Positions 27,662 through 37,554 of a stretch of DNA of 64,000 nucleotides are shown piece by piece. The notes under the pieces are model-generated. The model did no database searches. It was not told the origin of the DNA and saw only the letters and a program-made list of their open reading frames with translations. The DNA is from Alteromonadaceae bacterium (GTDB lineage Bacteria > Pseudomonadota > Gammaproteobacteria > Enterobacterales > Alteromonadaceae): NCBI GenBank assembly GCA_013373625.1, contig JABXHM010000014.1, forward strand, positions 102,324-166,323. The letters are read 5' to 3'. How positions within the stretch are numbered: position 1 is the stretch's first letter; each line of letters opens with the position of its first letter. Both the position numbers and the translations under genes were made by a program.

Positions 27662-30505
27662 ATGATAAAAATTATTCTCAGTGTACTGATTCTGTGCGCT
27701 AGCTTTGTGGTGAGTGCCAGCGGCTATGTTAGCCATGCTAAGCAGACCAATGACTTTGTGCTGGCAGATGCCAGCACGTCGCAAGCAGCTATGATCTGGA
27801 TAGACGCCAATGCAAATCCCGGGATCAAAATGGCTGCGCGAGCCCTGCAACAGGATATTCAGCGTGTTACGGGCTTATCTGTGGTATTAACTTCTGACAT
27901 TGATGCCCTGACTGGACATGTTGTGATTGTCGGTGAGCGAGGCCAGTCTTTACTCGTCGATCAATTAATAAGCGCCAATAAACTCCTTGTAGAGAAAAAA
28001 GCACGCTTGTGGGAAGGATACCAACTCAATCACATTGCCAATCCTATAGCTGGCATTGAGCAGGCCTGGGTAATCAGCGGTAATGACCGCCGCGGCGTAA
28101 TCTTTGGTATTTATGACCTGAGCGAAAAAATAGGTGTGTCGCCCTGGTATTGGTGGGCAGATGTGCCGGTACAACAACACGAAAAATTGTTTATCAAGGC
28201 CGGCACAGCGCTTAGTGATGCGCCCAAAGTTAAGTACCGTGGCATTTTCCTGAATGATGAGGCGCCGGCATTAACCAATATGGTGCATGAGCAGTTTGGT
28301 GGCTATAACGCCAAATTCTACCAACATGTGTTTGAGCTGTTACTGCGCCTGAAAGCCAACTTTTTATGGCCAGCTATGTGGAATAACGCATTTGCAGACG
28401 ATGACCCACAAAACATGTATTTAGCCAACGACATGGGCATTGTGATGAGTACTTCTCACCATGAGCCAATGATGCGCGCTGATAAAGAGTGGAATCGTTA
28501 CGGCAAGGGCGAATGGGAATACTCTACCAATCCAAAAGAGCTCTACAAGTTCTGGGTAGAAGGGGCTAAGCGCTATAAAGATAAAGAAGGTATTTTTACC
28601 CTCGGCATGCGTGGTCAGGCGGATACACCCATGAGTGAAGGGGAGAATATAGGTTTACTGGAAAAAATTGTTCACGATCAGCGCGAGATTTTGTCTGATG
28701 TGATGGATAAGCCGCTCGAAGAAGTGCCTCAGGTGTGGGCTCTGTATAAAGAAGTACAGGGCTTTTATGAACGTGGCATGCGTGTACCGGATGATGTGAC
28801 TTTGCTTTGGGCCGATGATAACGCTGGTAATGTAAGGCGTTTACCGACTCAATCTGAGCGAAGTCGCCGTGGCGGCGCGGGTGTGTACTATCACTTTGAT
28901 TACGTTGGCGGGCCGCGTTCATATCGTTGGATCAATACTGTTCCGCTGGGCAAAGTATGGGAGCAGATGAATCTGTCCTGGGAGTATGGTGCTGATAAGA
29001 TATGGATCACTAACGTCGGTGACTTAAAGCCAATGGAACTGCCTATCAGTTTCTTTTTAGCCCAAGCCTGGGACCCGGAGCAGTTTGATGCCCAGTCACC
29101 GGCTCACTTTACTAAAGCATGGGCTGCCCAACAGTTCAATGGCCAGTTCAGCGACGAAATAGCGTCGCTGTTGAATACTTACACACTGCAAAACGGTCGA
29201 CGTAAACCTGAATCATTGAGCCCTGATACGTTTAGTGTGCTTAACTACGATGAAGCAAACCGCATAAGTGAGTCCTTGTCACAAGCCGCTGCTAAGGTTG
29301 AAGAGATTTATCAGCAAATAGACAGCGAATATCAGGATGCCTTTTTCCAACTGGTAGCGCATCCTGTTTGGGCCACACAAGCCGTGTTTGAACTCAATCA
29401 TGCACAGGCTCTGAACGCGCTTTATGCCAAACAGGACAGAGCAACGACATCTACCATGGCAGCAAACGTCAATGCCTGGTTTGAACGTGATGCTGCACTG
29501 ACCGAACAGTATCACAGTATTCAGGGCGGTAAGTGGAATCATATGATGTCACAGCCGCACATTGGCTACGTGTACTGGAATAATCCGCCGGCCAATATAC
29601 CACCAGTAGTGCAAACAAAAGCTTTGGCTGAGCCTGCTGTAGCAAATATGGGGGTTGCCGTAGAGGGCAGCACAGACTACTGGCCCGCAACCGGCGGACT
29701 GTCGTTGCCCACGTTTACACTTTATGGTCAAAATGAGCGCACGCTTACTGTTTATAACCGTCAGGCGAAGTCTTTTAAGTGGTCGGCATCAGCGTCTGCG
29801 CCGTGGGTATCCTTATCTAAAGACAGCGGTGAGCTGACTAATGATACCAATGTTGCTGTGTCTGTAGACTGGTCGCAGCTGAAAGCAGGCTATCACGAAG
29901 CAACCATTAACGTTAAGGGAACTGGTTGGGGTGGTGCGAATATCAAAGTGACAGCACACAACCCCGAAATCGCCCGGACACCGAAAGTGGGTGATTTTCT
30001 CGAGGCAGACGGCTATGTAGCAATTAACGCCAGTAGCGGTACGGTTAAATCAAACGCTGAGGGCAGCTGGCAGGAGATAGCCGTACACGGTCGTACTGGT
30101 AAGGCAATGCAAGCCGCACTGCCACCCTATACTAGCCTGACACCGAGCGATGCGCCAGCCCTTGAATTTCCGGTTTTCTTTACGTCTACCGGCGAATTCC
30201 CAGTCACGCTACAGTTATCACCATCGCTACCTTTTGACAGTACCAGCGGTATTAAGGTCGCCGTGGCATTGGATGGTGAACAGCTGGCCATTCTTGAACT
30301 GCCTTCACAGAAAGACAAACAGGCGTGGGCTGATGGCGTAATGGACAACATTAAACACCTCACCGTACCTGTTAAAGTAGCGACAAGCGGACGTCATACG
30401 CTATCAGTCAAAGCACTGACAACCGGCGCGGTGTTACAACGTCTGATTATTGATACCGGTGGTCTGAAGCCGAGTTATATGGGGCCGCCTGAAAGACGCA
30501 GGTAA
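27662..30505 (+). CDS. GH115 xylan alpha-1,2-glucuronidase, exported
   Basis: A 947-residue exported enzyme with a signal peptide (MIKIILSVLILCASFVVSASG, first 19 or so residues). I use the ATG at 27662; the longer frame overlaps the GH43 gene and has no signal sequence. Conserved GH115 blocks include MSTSHHEPMMR, LGMRGQADTPM and FLWPAMWNNAF, and the long C-terminal beta-domains are also typical. GH115 removes (4-O-methyl)-glucuronate from both terminal and internal xylose of xylan, unlike GH67. With the CE15 esterase, TRAP transporter and mannonate dehydratase nearby it marks the locus as glucuronoxylan-specific. A terminator follows. Confidence 0.92.
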   Translation: MIKIILSVLILCASFVVSASGYVSHAKQTNDFVLADASTSQAAMIWIDANANPGIKMAARALQQDIQRVTGLSVVLTSDIDALTGHVVIVGERGQSLLVDQLISANKLLVEKKARLWEGYQLNHIANPIAGIEQAWVISGNDRRGVIFGIYDLSEKIGVSPWYWWADVPVQQHEKLFIKAGTALSDAPKVKYRGIFLNDEAPALTNMVHEQFGGYNAKFYQHVFELLLRLKANFLWPAMWNNAFADDDPQNMYLANDMGIVMSTSHHEPMMRADKEWNRYGKGEWEYSTNPKELYKFWVEGAKRYKDKEGIFTLGMRGQADTPMSEGENIGLLEKIVHDQREILSDVMDKPLEEVPQVWALYKEVQGFYERGMRVPDDVTLLWADDNAGNVRRLPTQSERSRRGGAGVYYHFDYVGGPRSYRWINTVPLGKVWEQMNLSWEYGADKIWITNVGDLKPMELPISFFLAQAWDPEQFDAQSPAHFTKAWAAQQFNGQFSDEIASLLNTYTLQNGRRKPESLSPDTFSVLNYDEANRISESLSQAAAKVEEIYQQIDSEYQDAFFQLVAHPVWATQAVFELNHAQALNALYAKQDRATTSTMAANVNAWFERDAALTEQYHSIQGGKWNHMMSQPHIGYVYWNNPPANIPPVVQTKALAEPAVANMGVAVEGSTDYWPATGGLSLPTFTLYGQNERTLTVYNRQAKSFKWSASASAPWVSLSKDSGELTNDTNVAVSVDWSQLKAGYHEATINVKGTGWGGANIKVTAHNPEIARTPKVGDFLEADGYVAINASSGTVKSNAEGSWQEIAVHGRTGKAMQAALPPYTSLTPSDAPALEFPVFFTSTGEFPVTLQLSPSLPFDSTSGIKVAVALDGEQLAILELPSQKDKQAWADGVMDNIKHLTVPVKVATSGRHTLSVKALTTGAVLQRLIIDTGGLKPSYMGPPERRR

Positions 30506-30530
30506 TGACATGGTTATTTAATGATTAAAT

Positions 30531-30560
30531 ATCCCAGCGCGATTCCGCTGGGATTTTTTT
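30531..30560 (+). terminator. rho-independent terminator of the GH43-GH115 operon
   Basis: Stem ATCCCAGCG / CGCTGGGAT (9 bp), loop CGATTC, then a T-run, 26 bp after the GH115 stop. Confidence 0.92.
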
Positions 30561-30565
30561 ATACA

Positions 30566-31648
30566 TCAAAATGTGACGTGTTCACCTTCATTTAAGATAT
30601 ACAACGGAATATCCGATGCTAACCTTTTATGCATGGTTAACAGCCGAAATAGCGCCGAATGGGAGGTTTTATCGCCCATTCTCCAACTGGCGTTTCCGTA
30701 GCCCCAGGGCACCATTACTTTGCAATTGAGCTCACTTGCTGCTATCAACGCATCTTCTGGTGTGGTGTGTACTTGTCGGTAAAAATCGGGTGAGTCTTCG
30801 CTAAAATACGAGGCAATGGGTAATAAGCACACATCAATACTGCCAAACTTTTCGGCGATTTGTTTAAAATGGGGCGAGTAGCCTGTATCCCCTGCAAAAA
30901 ATAGTGTTTTGCCTTCTTTATCCAGTAACCAGCCGCCCCACAGTGTGGTGTTTTCGTCCTCGTATAAAAAGGGCACGACGATGCGGTTACTAAAATGATG
31001 TGCAGGTACAAAGTGAGCGGTGACATCACCCAACGTTTTATTCGCATACCATGCCATTTCGGAAATGCGAAAACCAGCGGAAGGAAAGTGATCGGCAAAC
31101 CCTAATGGTGTTAAAAACCGGGTGCTTTTGCTGAACTGCTCAATATCGCTTTTGTTAAAATGATCGTAGTGAATATGGGAGTACATTACGGCATCTGTGG
31201 CAGTGAATAACGTCTGTTGTGGACGCTGTGGCGGTGTGCGGTTAAAACCGGCCGCAAGGCGAAATGCCCAGTTAACCGGCCAGTCAAACTGTTCAAATAC
31301 CGGGTCAAACAAAAATTGCTGGCCGTTATCGGTGTTAATCTGAAAGGATGCATGGCCAAGCCACTTAACAGTAAATCCCGTGTTTAGCGTAACATTGGGA
31401 TGCTTGCCGGTGTAGGTACAGTCTTGCATTTTAGTGCAGCAGGCAATCACATCAGATGGTTGATAGCAATCCTCATTACAGGTAACCGGATAGTCTTTAA
31501 ACTTCGCAAATAAATTAATAAACCGGTCTTCATAGCCCGCTGTTTTGGAGAACTTAACAACGGAATGATCAGGCTCGATGTACTCAACAGTGTTATTAAC
31601 ACTACAGGCAGTTAAACAAAGCGCGAAAAGGAGGATCGTGTACTTCAC
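30566..31648 (-). CDS. metallo-beta-lactamase-fold lipoprotein (NAPE-PLD/RomA-like)
   Basis: A 360-residue predicted lipoprotein (LCLTACS, Cys15). The MBL metal motif is YSHIHYDHFNK (HxHxDH), followed by VPAHHF, FFAGDTGYS and VPWGYGNASW, a pattern of the NAPE-phospholipase D/RomA branch rather than of true beta-lactamases. Substrate in bacteria is unknown; a phosphodiester or lactone is possible. It is convergent with the GH115 operon and lies inside the xylan locus, but no link to xylan is evident. An N-terminal extra segment of about 75 residues with four Cys (CNEDCYQPSDVIACC) is unusual. Confidence 0.75.
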   Translation of the reverse strand: MKYTILLFALCLTACSVNNTVEYIEPDHSVVKFSKTAGYEDRFINLFAKFKDYPVTCNEDCYQPSDVIACCTKMQDCTYTGKHPNVTLNTGFTVKWLGHASFQINTDNGQQFLFDPVFEQFDWPVNWAFRLAAGFNRTPPQRPQQTLFTATDAVMYSHIHYDHFNKSDIEQFSKSTRFLTPLGFADHFPSAGFRISEMAWYANKTLGDVTAHFVPAHHFSNRIVVPFLYEDENTTLWGGWLLDKEGKTLFFAGDTGYSPHFKQIAEKFGSIDVCLLPIASYFSEDSPDFYRQVHTTPEDALIAASELNCKVMVPWGYGNASWRMGDKTSHSALFRLLTMHKRLASDIPLYILNEGEHVTF

Positions 31649-31802
31649 GGATGGTCCTTACCAATTATAAATAATTCATTAACGTAGGTTGGTTAAGGAG
31701 GCAGTTTATCAATAAGATTTGCTGCGACAAAGCGGTTGGTGAGCGAGAATATGTAAGCAAACATAACCAGTACTTCGGTTGTATACTTTTTGTGATAGCA
31801 AA

Positions 31803-31830
31803 TAAAAAAGCCAGCGCATAAGCGCTGGCT
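31803..31830 (-). terminator. rho-independent terminator of GH43-sugar porter operon
   Basis: On the minus strand: stem AGCCAGCGC / GCGCTGGCT, loop TTAT, then TTTTTATT. It lies 44 bp beyond the stop of the sugar porter. Confidence 0.92.
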
Positions 31831-31873
31831 GTTTCTGTCATTTATTATTGTTATGGTCTGGGAATTTTTACTG

Positions 31874-33304
31874 CTATCCCTGCATGTGTTCGAGTTCTTT
31901 GCCTTTGGTTTCGTTGATAAACTTCACCACGAAGATGACTGACAAGAAAGCAAAGATCGCGTAAATACCATAAGCGCCGCCCAATCCAATACCGGCAAGC
32001 AGGATTGGGAAAGTAATAGTGATTAAGAAGTTTGCTGACCACTGAACCAAACCACTGACAGCCAAACCAGAGCCGCGAATTTGGTTAGGGAACATTTCAC
32101 CAAGCATTACCCACATTACCGGGCCCCATGACATGTTAAAGAAGAACACGTAAAGGTTTGCTGCAACCAGTGCTGTTGTACCCCAGTCACCCAGAATGAG
32201 ATTGCCATCAGGTCCTTGTGATGCATTTAAAAATGCAACGACCATGATACCCAGAGTGATTGTCATACCGATTGAGCCCCACTTGAGCAGTGGTTTACGG
32301 CCAATTTTATCGATGACTAGCAATGTCAGGATACAAGCTGCGATACTGATTGCACCGCTTAATACGTTAATAAGTAACGCATCAGACTCTGAAAAGCCCA
32401 CAGCCTGCCATAACACGGCACCGTAATAAAAAACCACATTGATGCCCACTAACTGTTGAAATGCAGCCAATCCTAAACCGACCCAAACAATAGGGCGCAC
32501 CTTCGTGGTGGTTTTGTCAATCAGATCACTAAGCTGTGGTGGGTGATCATCAGCCAATGAATGTTCTATTTCAGCTAATTTCTTGGCGGCAGCGCCTTCA
32601 CCAAGCAATCGTCCTAATACTTTCTCTGCTTTAACTGATTGGTTATTTGACACTAAAAAGCGAGGGCTTTCAGGTATAAACCAAAGCATCACAAAGAACA
32701 GGGTTGCCGGAATAAGCTCAATCCAGAACATCCAGCGCCAGGCTTCATAGTTTAACCATAACTCATTGGTAGAACCCTGTGCTTCTCCAGCAAGAACATA
32801 GTTGCTCAAAAAAGCAGCGAACAGACCACTGATAATGGCAATTTGCTGAATACTGGTTAGCATGCCGCGGTATCGGGCAGGTGCTACTTCAGAAATATAC
32901 GCTGGTGCCATAACAGAAGCCGCGCCTACTGCCAGACCGCCTAGTATGCGGTAAATAACAAATTCAAATGAAGATGTCGCTACTCCCGATCCCCAGGCAC
33001 TTAAAATAAACAGCACCGATGCCACAATCAGTAGTGCACGACGGCCATATTTGTCGGCAAATCGACCGGCAAAGAAAGCACCTACGGCACAACCGAGCAG
33101 CATACTTGATACGTTAAAACCAGTACCAGCACTTTCAGAATTAAATGCCTGTTGTAGTCCATCAACGGTACCGTTAATTACACCACTGTCAAAGCCAAAG
33201 AGAAATCCGCCAATAGTGGCAACGATACTGATGAAAATAACGAAACCTATATTTTCACCTGATGGCGCCTCAGCCTTATTAGACGTTGTCGCTGATTCAA
33301 GCAT
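31874..33304 (-). CDS. MFS sugar porter, probably D-xylose/H+ symporter
   Basis: A 476-residue inner membrane protein with about 12 transmembrane helices. Sugar-porter signatures are present: GFLFGFDSGVINGT in helix 1, GRRALL after helix 2, PESPRFL at the central loop, and NETKGKELE at the C-terminus. It resembles XylE/GalP-type symporters. The start codon overlaps the stop of the upstream GH43 gene (TAATG), so translation is coupled: the arabinoxylan-trimming enzyme and the sugar importer are made together. The substrate is most likely xylose (possibly arabinose). Confidence 0.9.
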   Translation of the reverse strand: MLESATTSNKAEAPSGENIGFVIFISIVATIGGFLFGFDSGVINGTVDGLQQAFNSESAGTGFNVSSMLLGCAVGAFFAGRFADKYGRRALLIVASVLFILSAWGSGVATSSFEFVIYRILGGLAVGAASVMAPAYISEVAPARYRGMLTSIQQIAIISGLFAAFLSNYVLAGEAQGSTNELWLNYEAWRWMFWIELIPATLFFVMLWFIPESPRFLVSNNQSVKAEKVLGRLLGEGAAAKKLAEIEHSLADDHPPQLSDLIDKTTTKVRPIVWVGLGLAAFQQLVGINVVFYYGAVLWQAVGFSESDALLINVLSGAISIAACILTLLVIDKIGRKPLLKWGSIGMTITLGIMVVAFLNASQGPDGNLILGDWGTTALVAANLYVFFFNMSWGPVMWVMLGEMFPNQIRGSGLAVSGLVQWSANFLITITFPILLAGIGLGGAYGIYAIFAFLSVIFVVKFINETKGKELEHMQG

Positions 33305-34434
33305 TACTTCTGCTCCAGGTATGGATCAATGGTGACAATAGTGCCATCCGGGTTATAAGTAAGTTCGGTCATTTTCACGCTACGCAAGTGAGTCTGTCCG
33401 CCGGAGAGTGAACTGTCATGATAAAACAGATACCATTTGCCTTTGAACTTGGCGATAGAGTGATGGTTTGTCCAACCCAGCACAGGTTTTAGTATTACAC
33501 CCTGATAGGTAAACGGACCATAAGGGTTGTCACCAGTTGCATAAACAATCTTATGCGTGTCCCCGGTAGAATAAGAGAAGTAATACTTGTCCTGATACTT
33601 GTGTACCCAGGCAGCTTCGAAGAAGCGACGGTCAGTATCGCCTTGTAAAATAGGCGTACCGTCTTTGTCGAGCAGTTCTATTTCTTTTGGTGTTTCGGCA
33701 AAAGAGAGCATGTCATCGGCCATTTTGGCGATACGCGGTTTTACCGCTGGCGCGTCATCTGCCGGATAAACGTCTTCAGGATTATAGGTGCCGCCTTCGT
33801 AGCGTTGCAGTTGGCCACCCCAAATACCACCGAAGTACATATAATAGGCGCCATCGTCATCTTTATATACAGCCGGGTCCATACTGTAGCTGCCAGCAAT
33901 TGGCTCTGGCTCTGGGGTAAACGGGCCTTCTGGCGTGTCGCTGGTGGCCGCACCAATATGAAACACATCGTTTTTGTCTTTTAACGGGAAGTATAAATAA
34001 TATTTACCGTCTTTCTCTGCCGCATCAGGCGCCCAGAGTTGGCGACCGGCCCATGGAATATTATCGACCGACAAGGCTACACCGTGATCGGTTACTTCGC
34101 CGCCCACTTCATCCATGCTAAGGATATGGTAATCGCGCATGTCAAAATGATCGCCATTGTCGTTTTGCGGAATACCAGATTCCACATCATGAGAAGGATA
34201 AATATACAATCGATCATTAAACACGTGGGCAGAGGGGTCTGCAGTGTAAATGTGTTCTACTAATGGCTCAGCCAGGCCACTTTTTACAGTCTGACTTGGC
34301 ATAGTTTGAGTAGTTTCAGGTGATTGAGGGCTCTCGACTTCAACTTTTTGTTGTTGTTCCGGCTGACACGCTGTAAGCACAAGGGCTGACAACAACGCAG
34401 AAAAGGTCAGTGAATATTTTGGTTGAAACGTCAC
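33304..34434 (-). CDS. GH43 glycosidase lipoprotein (arabinofuranosidase/xylosidase-like)
   Basis: A 376-residue single-domain GH43 lipoprotein (LTACQ, Cys23). Catalytic residues can be placed: base in YTADPSAHVF (Asp66), pKa modulator in SMDPAVYKDDDG (Asp186), acid in RFFEAAWVHK (Glu273). It lacks the C-terminal beta-sandwich of the other GH43 here, so the two are not redundant; members with this layout are often alpha-L-arabinofuranosidases acting on arabinoxylan. It is first in the operon with the MFS porter and divergent from the TRAP operon over a 218-bp spacer. Confidence 0.88.
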   Translation of the reverse strand: MTFQPKYSLTFSALLSALVLTACQPEQQQKVEVESPQSPETTQTMPSQTVKSGLAEPLVEHIYTADPSAHVFNDRLYIYPSHDVESGIPQNDNGDHFDMRDYHILSMDEVGGEVTDHGVALSVDNIPWAGRQLWAPDAAEKDGKYYLYFPLKDKNDVFHIGAATSDTPEGPFTPEPEPIAGSYSMDPAVYKDDDGAYYMYFGGIWGGQLQRYEGGTYNPEDVYPADDAPAVKPRIAKMADDMLSFAETPKEIELLDKDGTPILQGDTDRRFFEAAWVHKYQDKYYFSYSTGDTHKIVYATGDNPYGPFTYQGVILKPVLGWTNHHSIAKFKGKWYLFYHDSSLSGGQTHLRSVKMTELTYNPDGTIVTIDPYLEQK

Positions 34435-34652
34435 AATACGCTCCCGTTCGGTTAATAAAATTCAGTGCCAAATAATGCAGTGACTAAAATCAATCAGCAA
34501 TGTTAATCAGCAGTGAAACGATAAAAAGATAAAGGGGTATCGAATAACATAAATTTTACAGTTTTGTTTGGTCGCTGAGAAGGGCACAACAAAAAATGTT
34601 ATGGAGGTTATTGTTTATTATTGATTTTATACTTTTACAAAGGTGAATTGTT

Positions 34653-35783
34653 ATGGCTCAAGGTGTCAAAAAAACATTGCTGGAATGTGAAAAATGGCAA
34701 TGTGTAGACCTGCTGCCTAAGGTTACCCTATCCAGCCTGTCCAGTAAAAAAAGAAACAGTGTGGCAAATAAACGTAGCTGGTGCATTGCAATAACAGCGT
34801 TGTGGTTATTGATTGGTGCTGTAAGTGCGCAGAGCAATCCCGAAGCTAATGACGCATCAAAGCGTGCCAAAGTGTTAAATGTTGTAACCTCGCTGAGTAG
34901 CAGTGACCCCATGTATCTTGGCCTGCAAAGGTTCAAAGCCTTGGTTGAAGCACGCAGTGACGGGAGCTTGTCTGTTAATGTCTTTGTTGGCTCTCAGCTA
35001 GGCAATGATGATGATATTCTCGAGCAAGCCATGGCGGGTGCCGCTATTGCAGTGCTGGTAGACGGTGGCCGCTTGTCCGTGTATACCCACGAGCTGGGAA
35101 TTCTCGGTGCACCTTATCTTGTTAGTAGTATCGATGAATTACGCAAGCTGGTTGGCTCCGAGTTATTTTCACGATGGAATGGGAAGTTACAGGACTCTGC
35201 CCACCTGCGGGTACTGGCGTTTAACTGGTGGCAAGGCGCCAGACACTTATTAACCCAACAACCCATAACACAACCCAGTGATTTATCGGGTGTCCGTTTG
35301 CGCACTATCAGTGCACCGGTTTGGATCCGTACCATTGATGCCATGGGCGCTACACCAACACCACTGAGCTGGTCTGAAGTCTACAGTGCGCTGCAGCAGC
35401 GGGTCATTGATGCCGCAGAGGCGCAATTGGCCGCTGTATGGGGCGCTCGTCTGTATGAAGTGGTTAGCCATGTCACTAAAACGGGCCATATCCAGCTTAT
35501 TTCTGGCTTGGTGACCAGTGATGACTGGTTCAACTCCCTGACGCCGTCAGAGCAGGCAATTCTTAATCAGGCGGCAATCGAAGCTGGTGATTATGCGTCA
35601 CAAAACGTGCTCGCGGCTGAAAAAGACATCGAACTATCATTAACCGATGCCGGTGTCACAATTACCACACCAGATAGACAACCTTTCATCGATGCGACCG
35701 AGCCGGTTTATAATCAGTTAGGCTACACACAGTTGCGCAATCAAGTCCGCGACTTCCTTAACGGCAAAGGAGAGCGCGAATGA
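34653..35783 (+). CDS. dctP: TRAP transporter substrate-binding protein (DctP family)
   Basis: A DctP-family periplasmic binding protein for a carboxylate. The ATG at 34653 has AAGGTG at good spacing but puts about 36 extra residues before the signal peptide core (residues 42-57, cleavage near VSA-QS at 59). The in-frame GTG at 34761 would give a normal 23-residue signal peptide but has a poor ribosome binding site. Binding-protein blocks include GVRLRTISAPVW, containing the conserved Arg that holds the substrate carboxylate. By context with GH115 and mannonate dehydratase, the ligand is probably glucuronate, methylglucuronate or an aldouronate. Confidence 0.87.
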   Translation: MAQGVKKTLLECEKWQCVDLLPKVTLSSLSSKKRNSVANKRSWCIAITALWLLIGAVSAQSNPEANDASKRAKVLNVVTSLSSSDPMYLGLQRFKALVEARSDGSLSVNVFVGSQLGNDDDILEQAMAGAAIAVLVDGGRLSVYTHELGILGAPYLVSSIDELRKLVGSELFSRWNGKLQDSAHLRVLAFNWWQGARHLLTQQPITQPSDLSGVRLRTISAPVWIRTIDAMGATPTPLSWSEVYSALQQRVIDAAEAQLAAVWGARLYEVVSHVTKTGHIQLISGLVTSDDWFNSLTPSEQAILNQAAIEAGDYASQNVLAAEKDIELSLTDAGVTITTPDRQPFIDATEPVYNQLGYTQLRNQVRDFLNGKGERE

Positions 35784-36247
35784 ATGGCCTGGATAAGTTT
35801 GAACGCACCGTTTGCATAACGCTGCTGGCGTTAATTGTGATATTAGTGTTTGCCGCGGCAGTCATGCGCACTATAGGTATGCCAATTATCTGGTCAGTCG
35901 ATGTGGCGCAGCTATTGTTTGCCTGGCTCTGTATGTTGGGCGCAAATCAAACCTTAAAGCACAGTAAGCATGCCAGTGTCGATATTATTACCCAATATTT
36001 ACCGGCGCTTTGGCAGTCAGTCCTGCACGGCGTTGCCATGACGATTATGCTGGCGGTACTGGCCGCACTTGTCGTTTACGGTATAGCCCTGTTTAATTTA
36101 AATCCGCAGCGTACACTGGGTAGTACTGACATACCTTATCGGTATGTGTCTCTGGCGCTACCGGTTGGTGCAGTACTCATGATGCTGTCACTGCTGGAGC
36201 AAGGCTGGCAGTCGGTAAAACGCGCTGGTAAGGCTGCTACGCTATGA
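35780..36247 (+). CDS. dctQ: TRAP transporter small permease (DctQ family)
   Basis: A 155-residue inner membrane protein with four hydrophobic helices and the DctQ hallmark W-x-D-V-A-x-L-x-F-A-W (SVDVAQLLFAWL). It starts inside the last codons of dctP (ATGA overlap) and itself overlaps dctM, so the three subunits are translationally coupled. It bridges the large permease and the binding protein. Confidence 0.92.
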   Translation: MNGLDKFERTVCITLLALIVILVFAAAVMRTIGMPIIWSVDVAQLLFAWLCMLGANQTLKHSKHASVDIITQYLPALWQSVLHGVAMTIMLAVLAALVVYGIALFNLNPQRTLGSTDIPYRYVSLALPVGAVLMMLSLLEQGWQSVKRAGKAATL

Positions 36248-37530
36248 TTATGCTGGGCTTATTTTTACTGCTTTTATTGCTTGGCGTACCGCTGGCGTTT
36301 AGCCTGATGTTTAGTGGACTGGCGTTTTTTGTGCTGTCAGATACGCTGCCCGTTATGGTAGCTGTGCAGCGAATGGTGGCAAGCAGTCAGAGTTTTCCGC
36401 TTCTGGCTGTGCCGTTTTTTATTCTGGCCGGACATATTATGAATGCCTCCGGGATCACCTCACGCCTGATCAGTTTTGCTAACTTGCTGGTATGCTGGAT
36501 AAGCGGCGGTCTGGCTCATGTTACCATTGTACTTAGTGCTTTGATGGGGGGGGTATCCGGCTCAGCGATTGCTGATGCTGCTATGCAGGCGCGCATATTA
36601 GGTAAACCAATGGAAGACTCGGGACTGCCCCGGGGGTTCAGTGCCGCTATTATTACTGTTAGTGCACTTATTACTGCCTGCATTCCGCCCAGCATCGGGC
36701 TTATTTTATATGGTTATATGGGCAACGTCTCCATTGGCAGGCTATTCATTGCCGGGCTGATTCCTGGTGCGCTACTGACTGTTGCGTTAATGTTGTGTGT
36801 CCGCTGGGTGGCAAGCAGCAAGCGTTTTGGCGATACGGATAAACAATCAGCGCCAGCGTTACGTGAAGTGTTAAGCGCCGCAGGCAAATGTAAATGGGCA
36901 TTACTGTTTCCGGTGTTACTGATCGTCACGATTCGTTGGGGCATTTTTACCCCATCCGAAGCAGGGGCATTTGCCGTGTTGTATGCTATTGCGGTAGGCA
37001 TGTTGGGCTATCGCGAGCTTACGGTTAAGCAGTTGTGGACAGCGCTAAACGAAAGCGTGCGAGATATAGGCATGATTATGCTCATTGTGCTGGCTGCGGG
37101 GATTGTGGGCTACGTTATTGCCTTTCAACAGTTGCCTCAGGAACTGGCGCAAAGTGTGTCCGCTATTACACAGTCGCCGGTACTGGTGTTACTTATTTGT
37201 TTAGTGTTGCTGCTGGCTATAGGTACACTGATGGAAGGTACTATTACGGTTCTGTTGTTAACGCCTATTTTAGTACCTGTCATTCAAAGCGTGGGTATTG
37301 ATCCTGTGCACTTTGGTGTTTTACTCGTACTGGTCGTCACGTTTGGTGGTACCACACCTCCGGTAGGTATCGCCATGTACACAGTATGTAATATAATGGA
37401 TTGCTCAATCCAGAGTTTCATTCGCCAGGTTTGGCCTTTTTATCTCACGGTACTTGCAGTGCTGATTGTGCTGGCATTAGTACCAGACATTGTACTGTTT
37501 TTACCCAATCATTTTTATGCCACGCCATAA
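36244..37530 (+). CDS. dctM: TRAP transporter large permease (DctM family)
   Basis: A 428-residue permease with about 11-12 helices; it carries Na+-driven substrate import. Family blocks LAVPFFILAGHIMN, GVSGSAIADAA, ITACIPPSIGLILYG and FGGTTPPVGIAMY are all present. It overlaps dctQ by 4 bp and is followed 24 bp later by mannonate dehydratase, linking uptake to uronate catabolism. Confidence 0.94.
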   Translation: MIMLGLFLLLLLLGVPLAFSLMFSGLAFFVLSDTLPVMVAVQRMVASSQSFPLLAVPFFILAGHIMNASGITSRLISFANLLVCWISGGLAHVTIVLSALMGGVSGSAIADAAMQARILGKPMEDSGLPRGFSAAIITVSALITACIPPSIGLILYGYMGNVSIGRLFIAGLIPGALLTVALMLCVRWVASSKRFGDTDKQSAPALREVLSAAGKCKWALLFPVLLIVTIRWGIFTPSEAGAFAVLYAIAVGMLGYRELTVKQLWTALNESVRDIGMIMLIVLAAGIVGYVIAFQQLPQELAQSVSAITQSPVLVLLICLVLLLAIGTLMEGTITVLLLTPILVPVIQSVGIDPVHFGVLLVLVVTFGGTTPPVGIAMYTVCNIMDCSIQSFIRQVWPFYLTVLAVLIVLALVPDIVLFLPNHFYATP

Positions 37531-37554
37531 ACTAATTTTTAATGAGAAATAGCC

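Noticed and set aside
30566..31648. Beta-lactamase or quorum-quenching lactonase
   Set aside because: The MBL domain has NAPE-PLD/RomA-like blocks and lacks the typical residues of class B beta-lactamases; a lactonase role cannot be supported.
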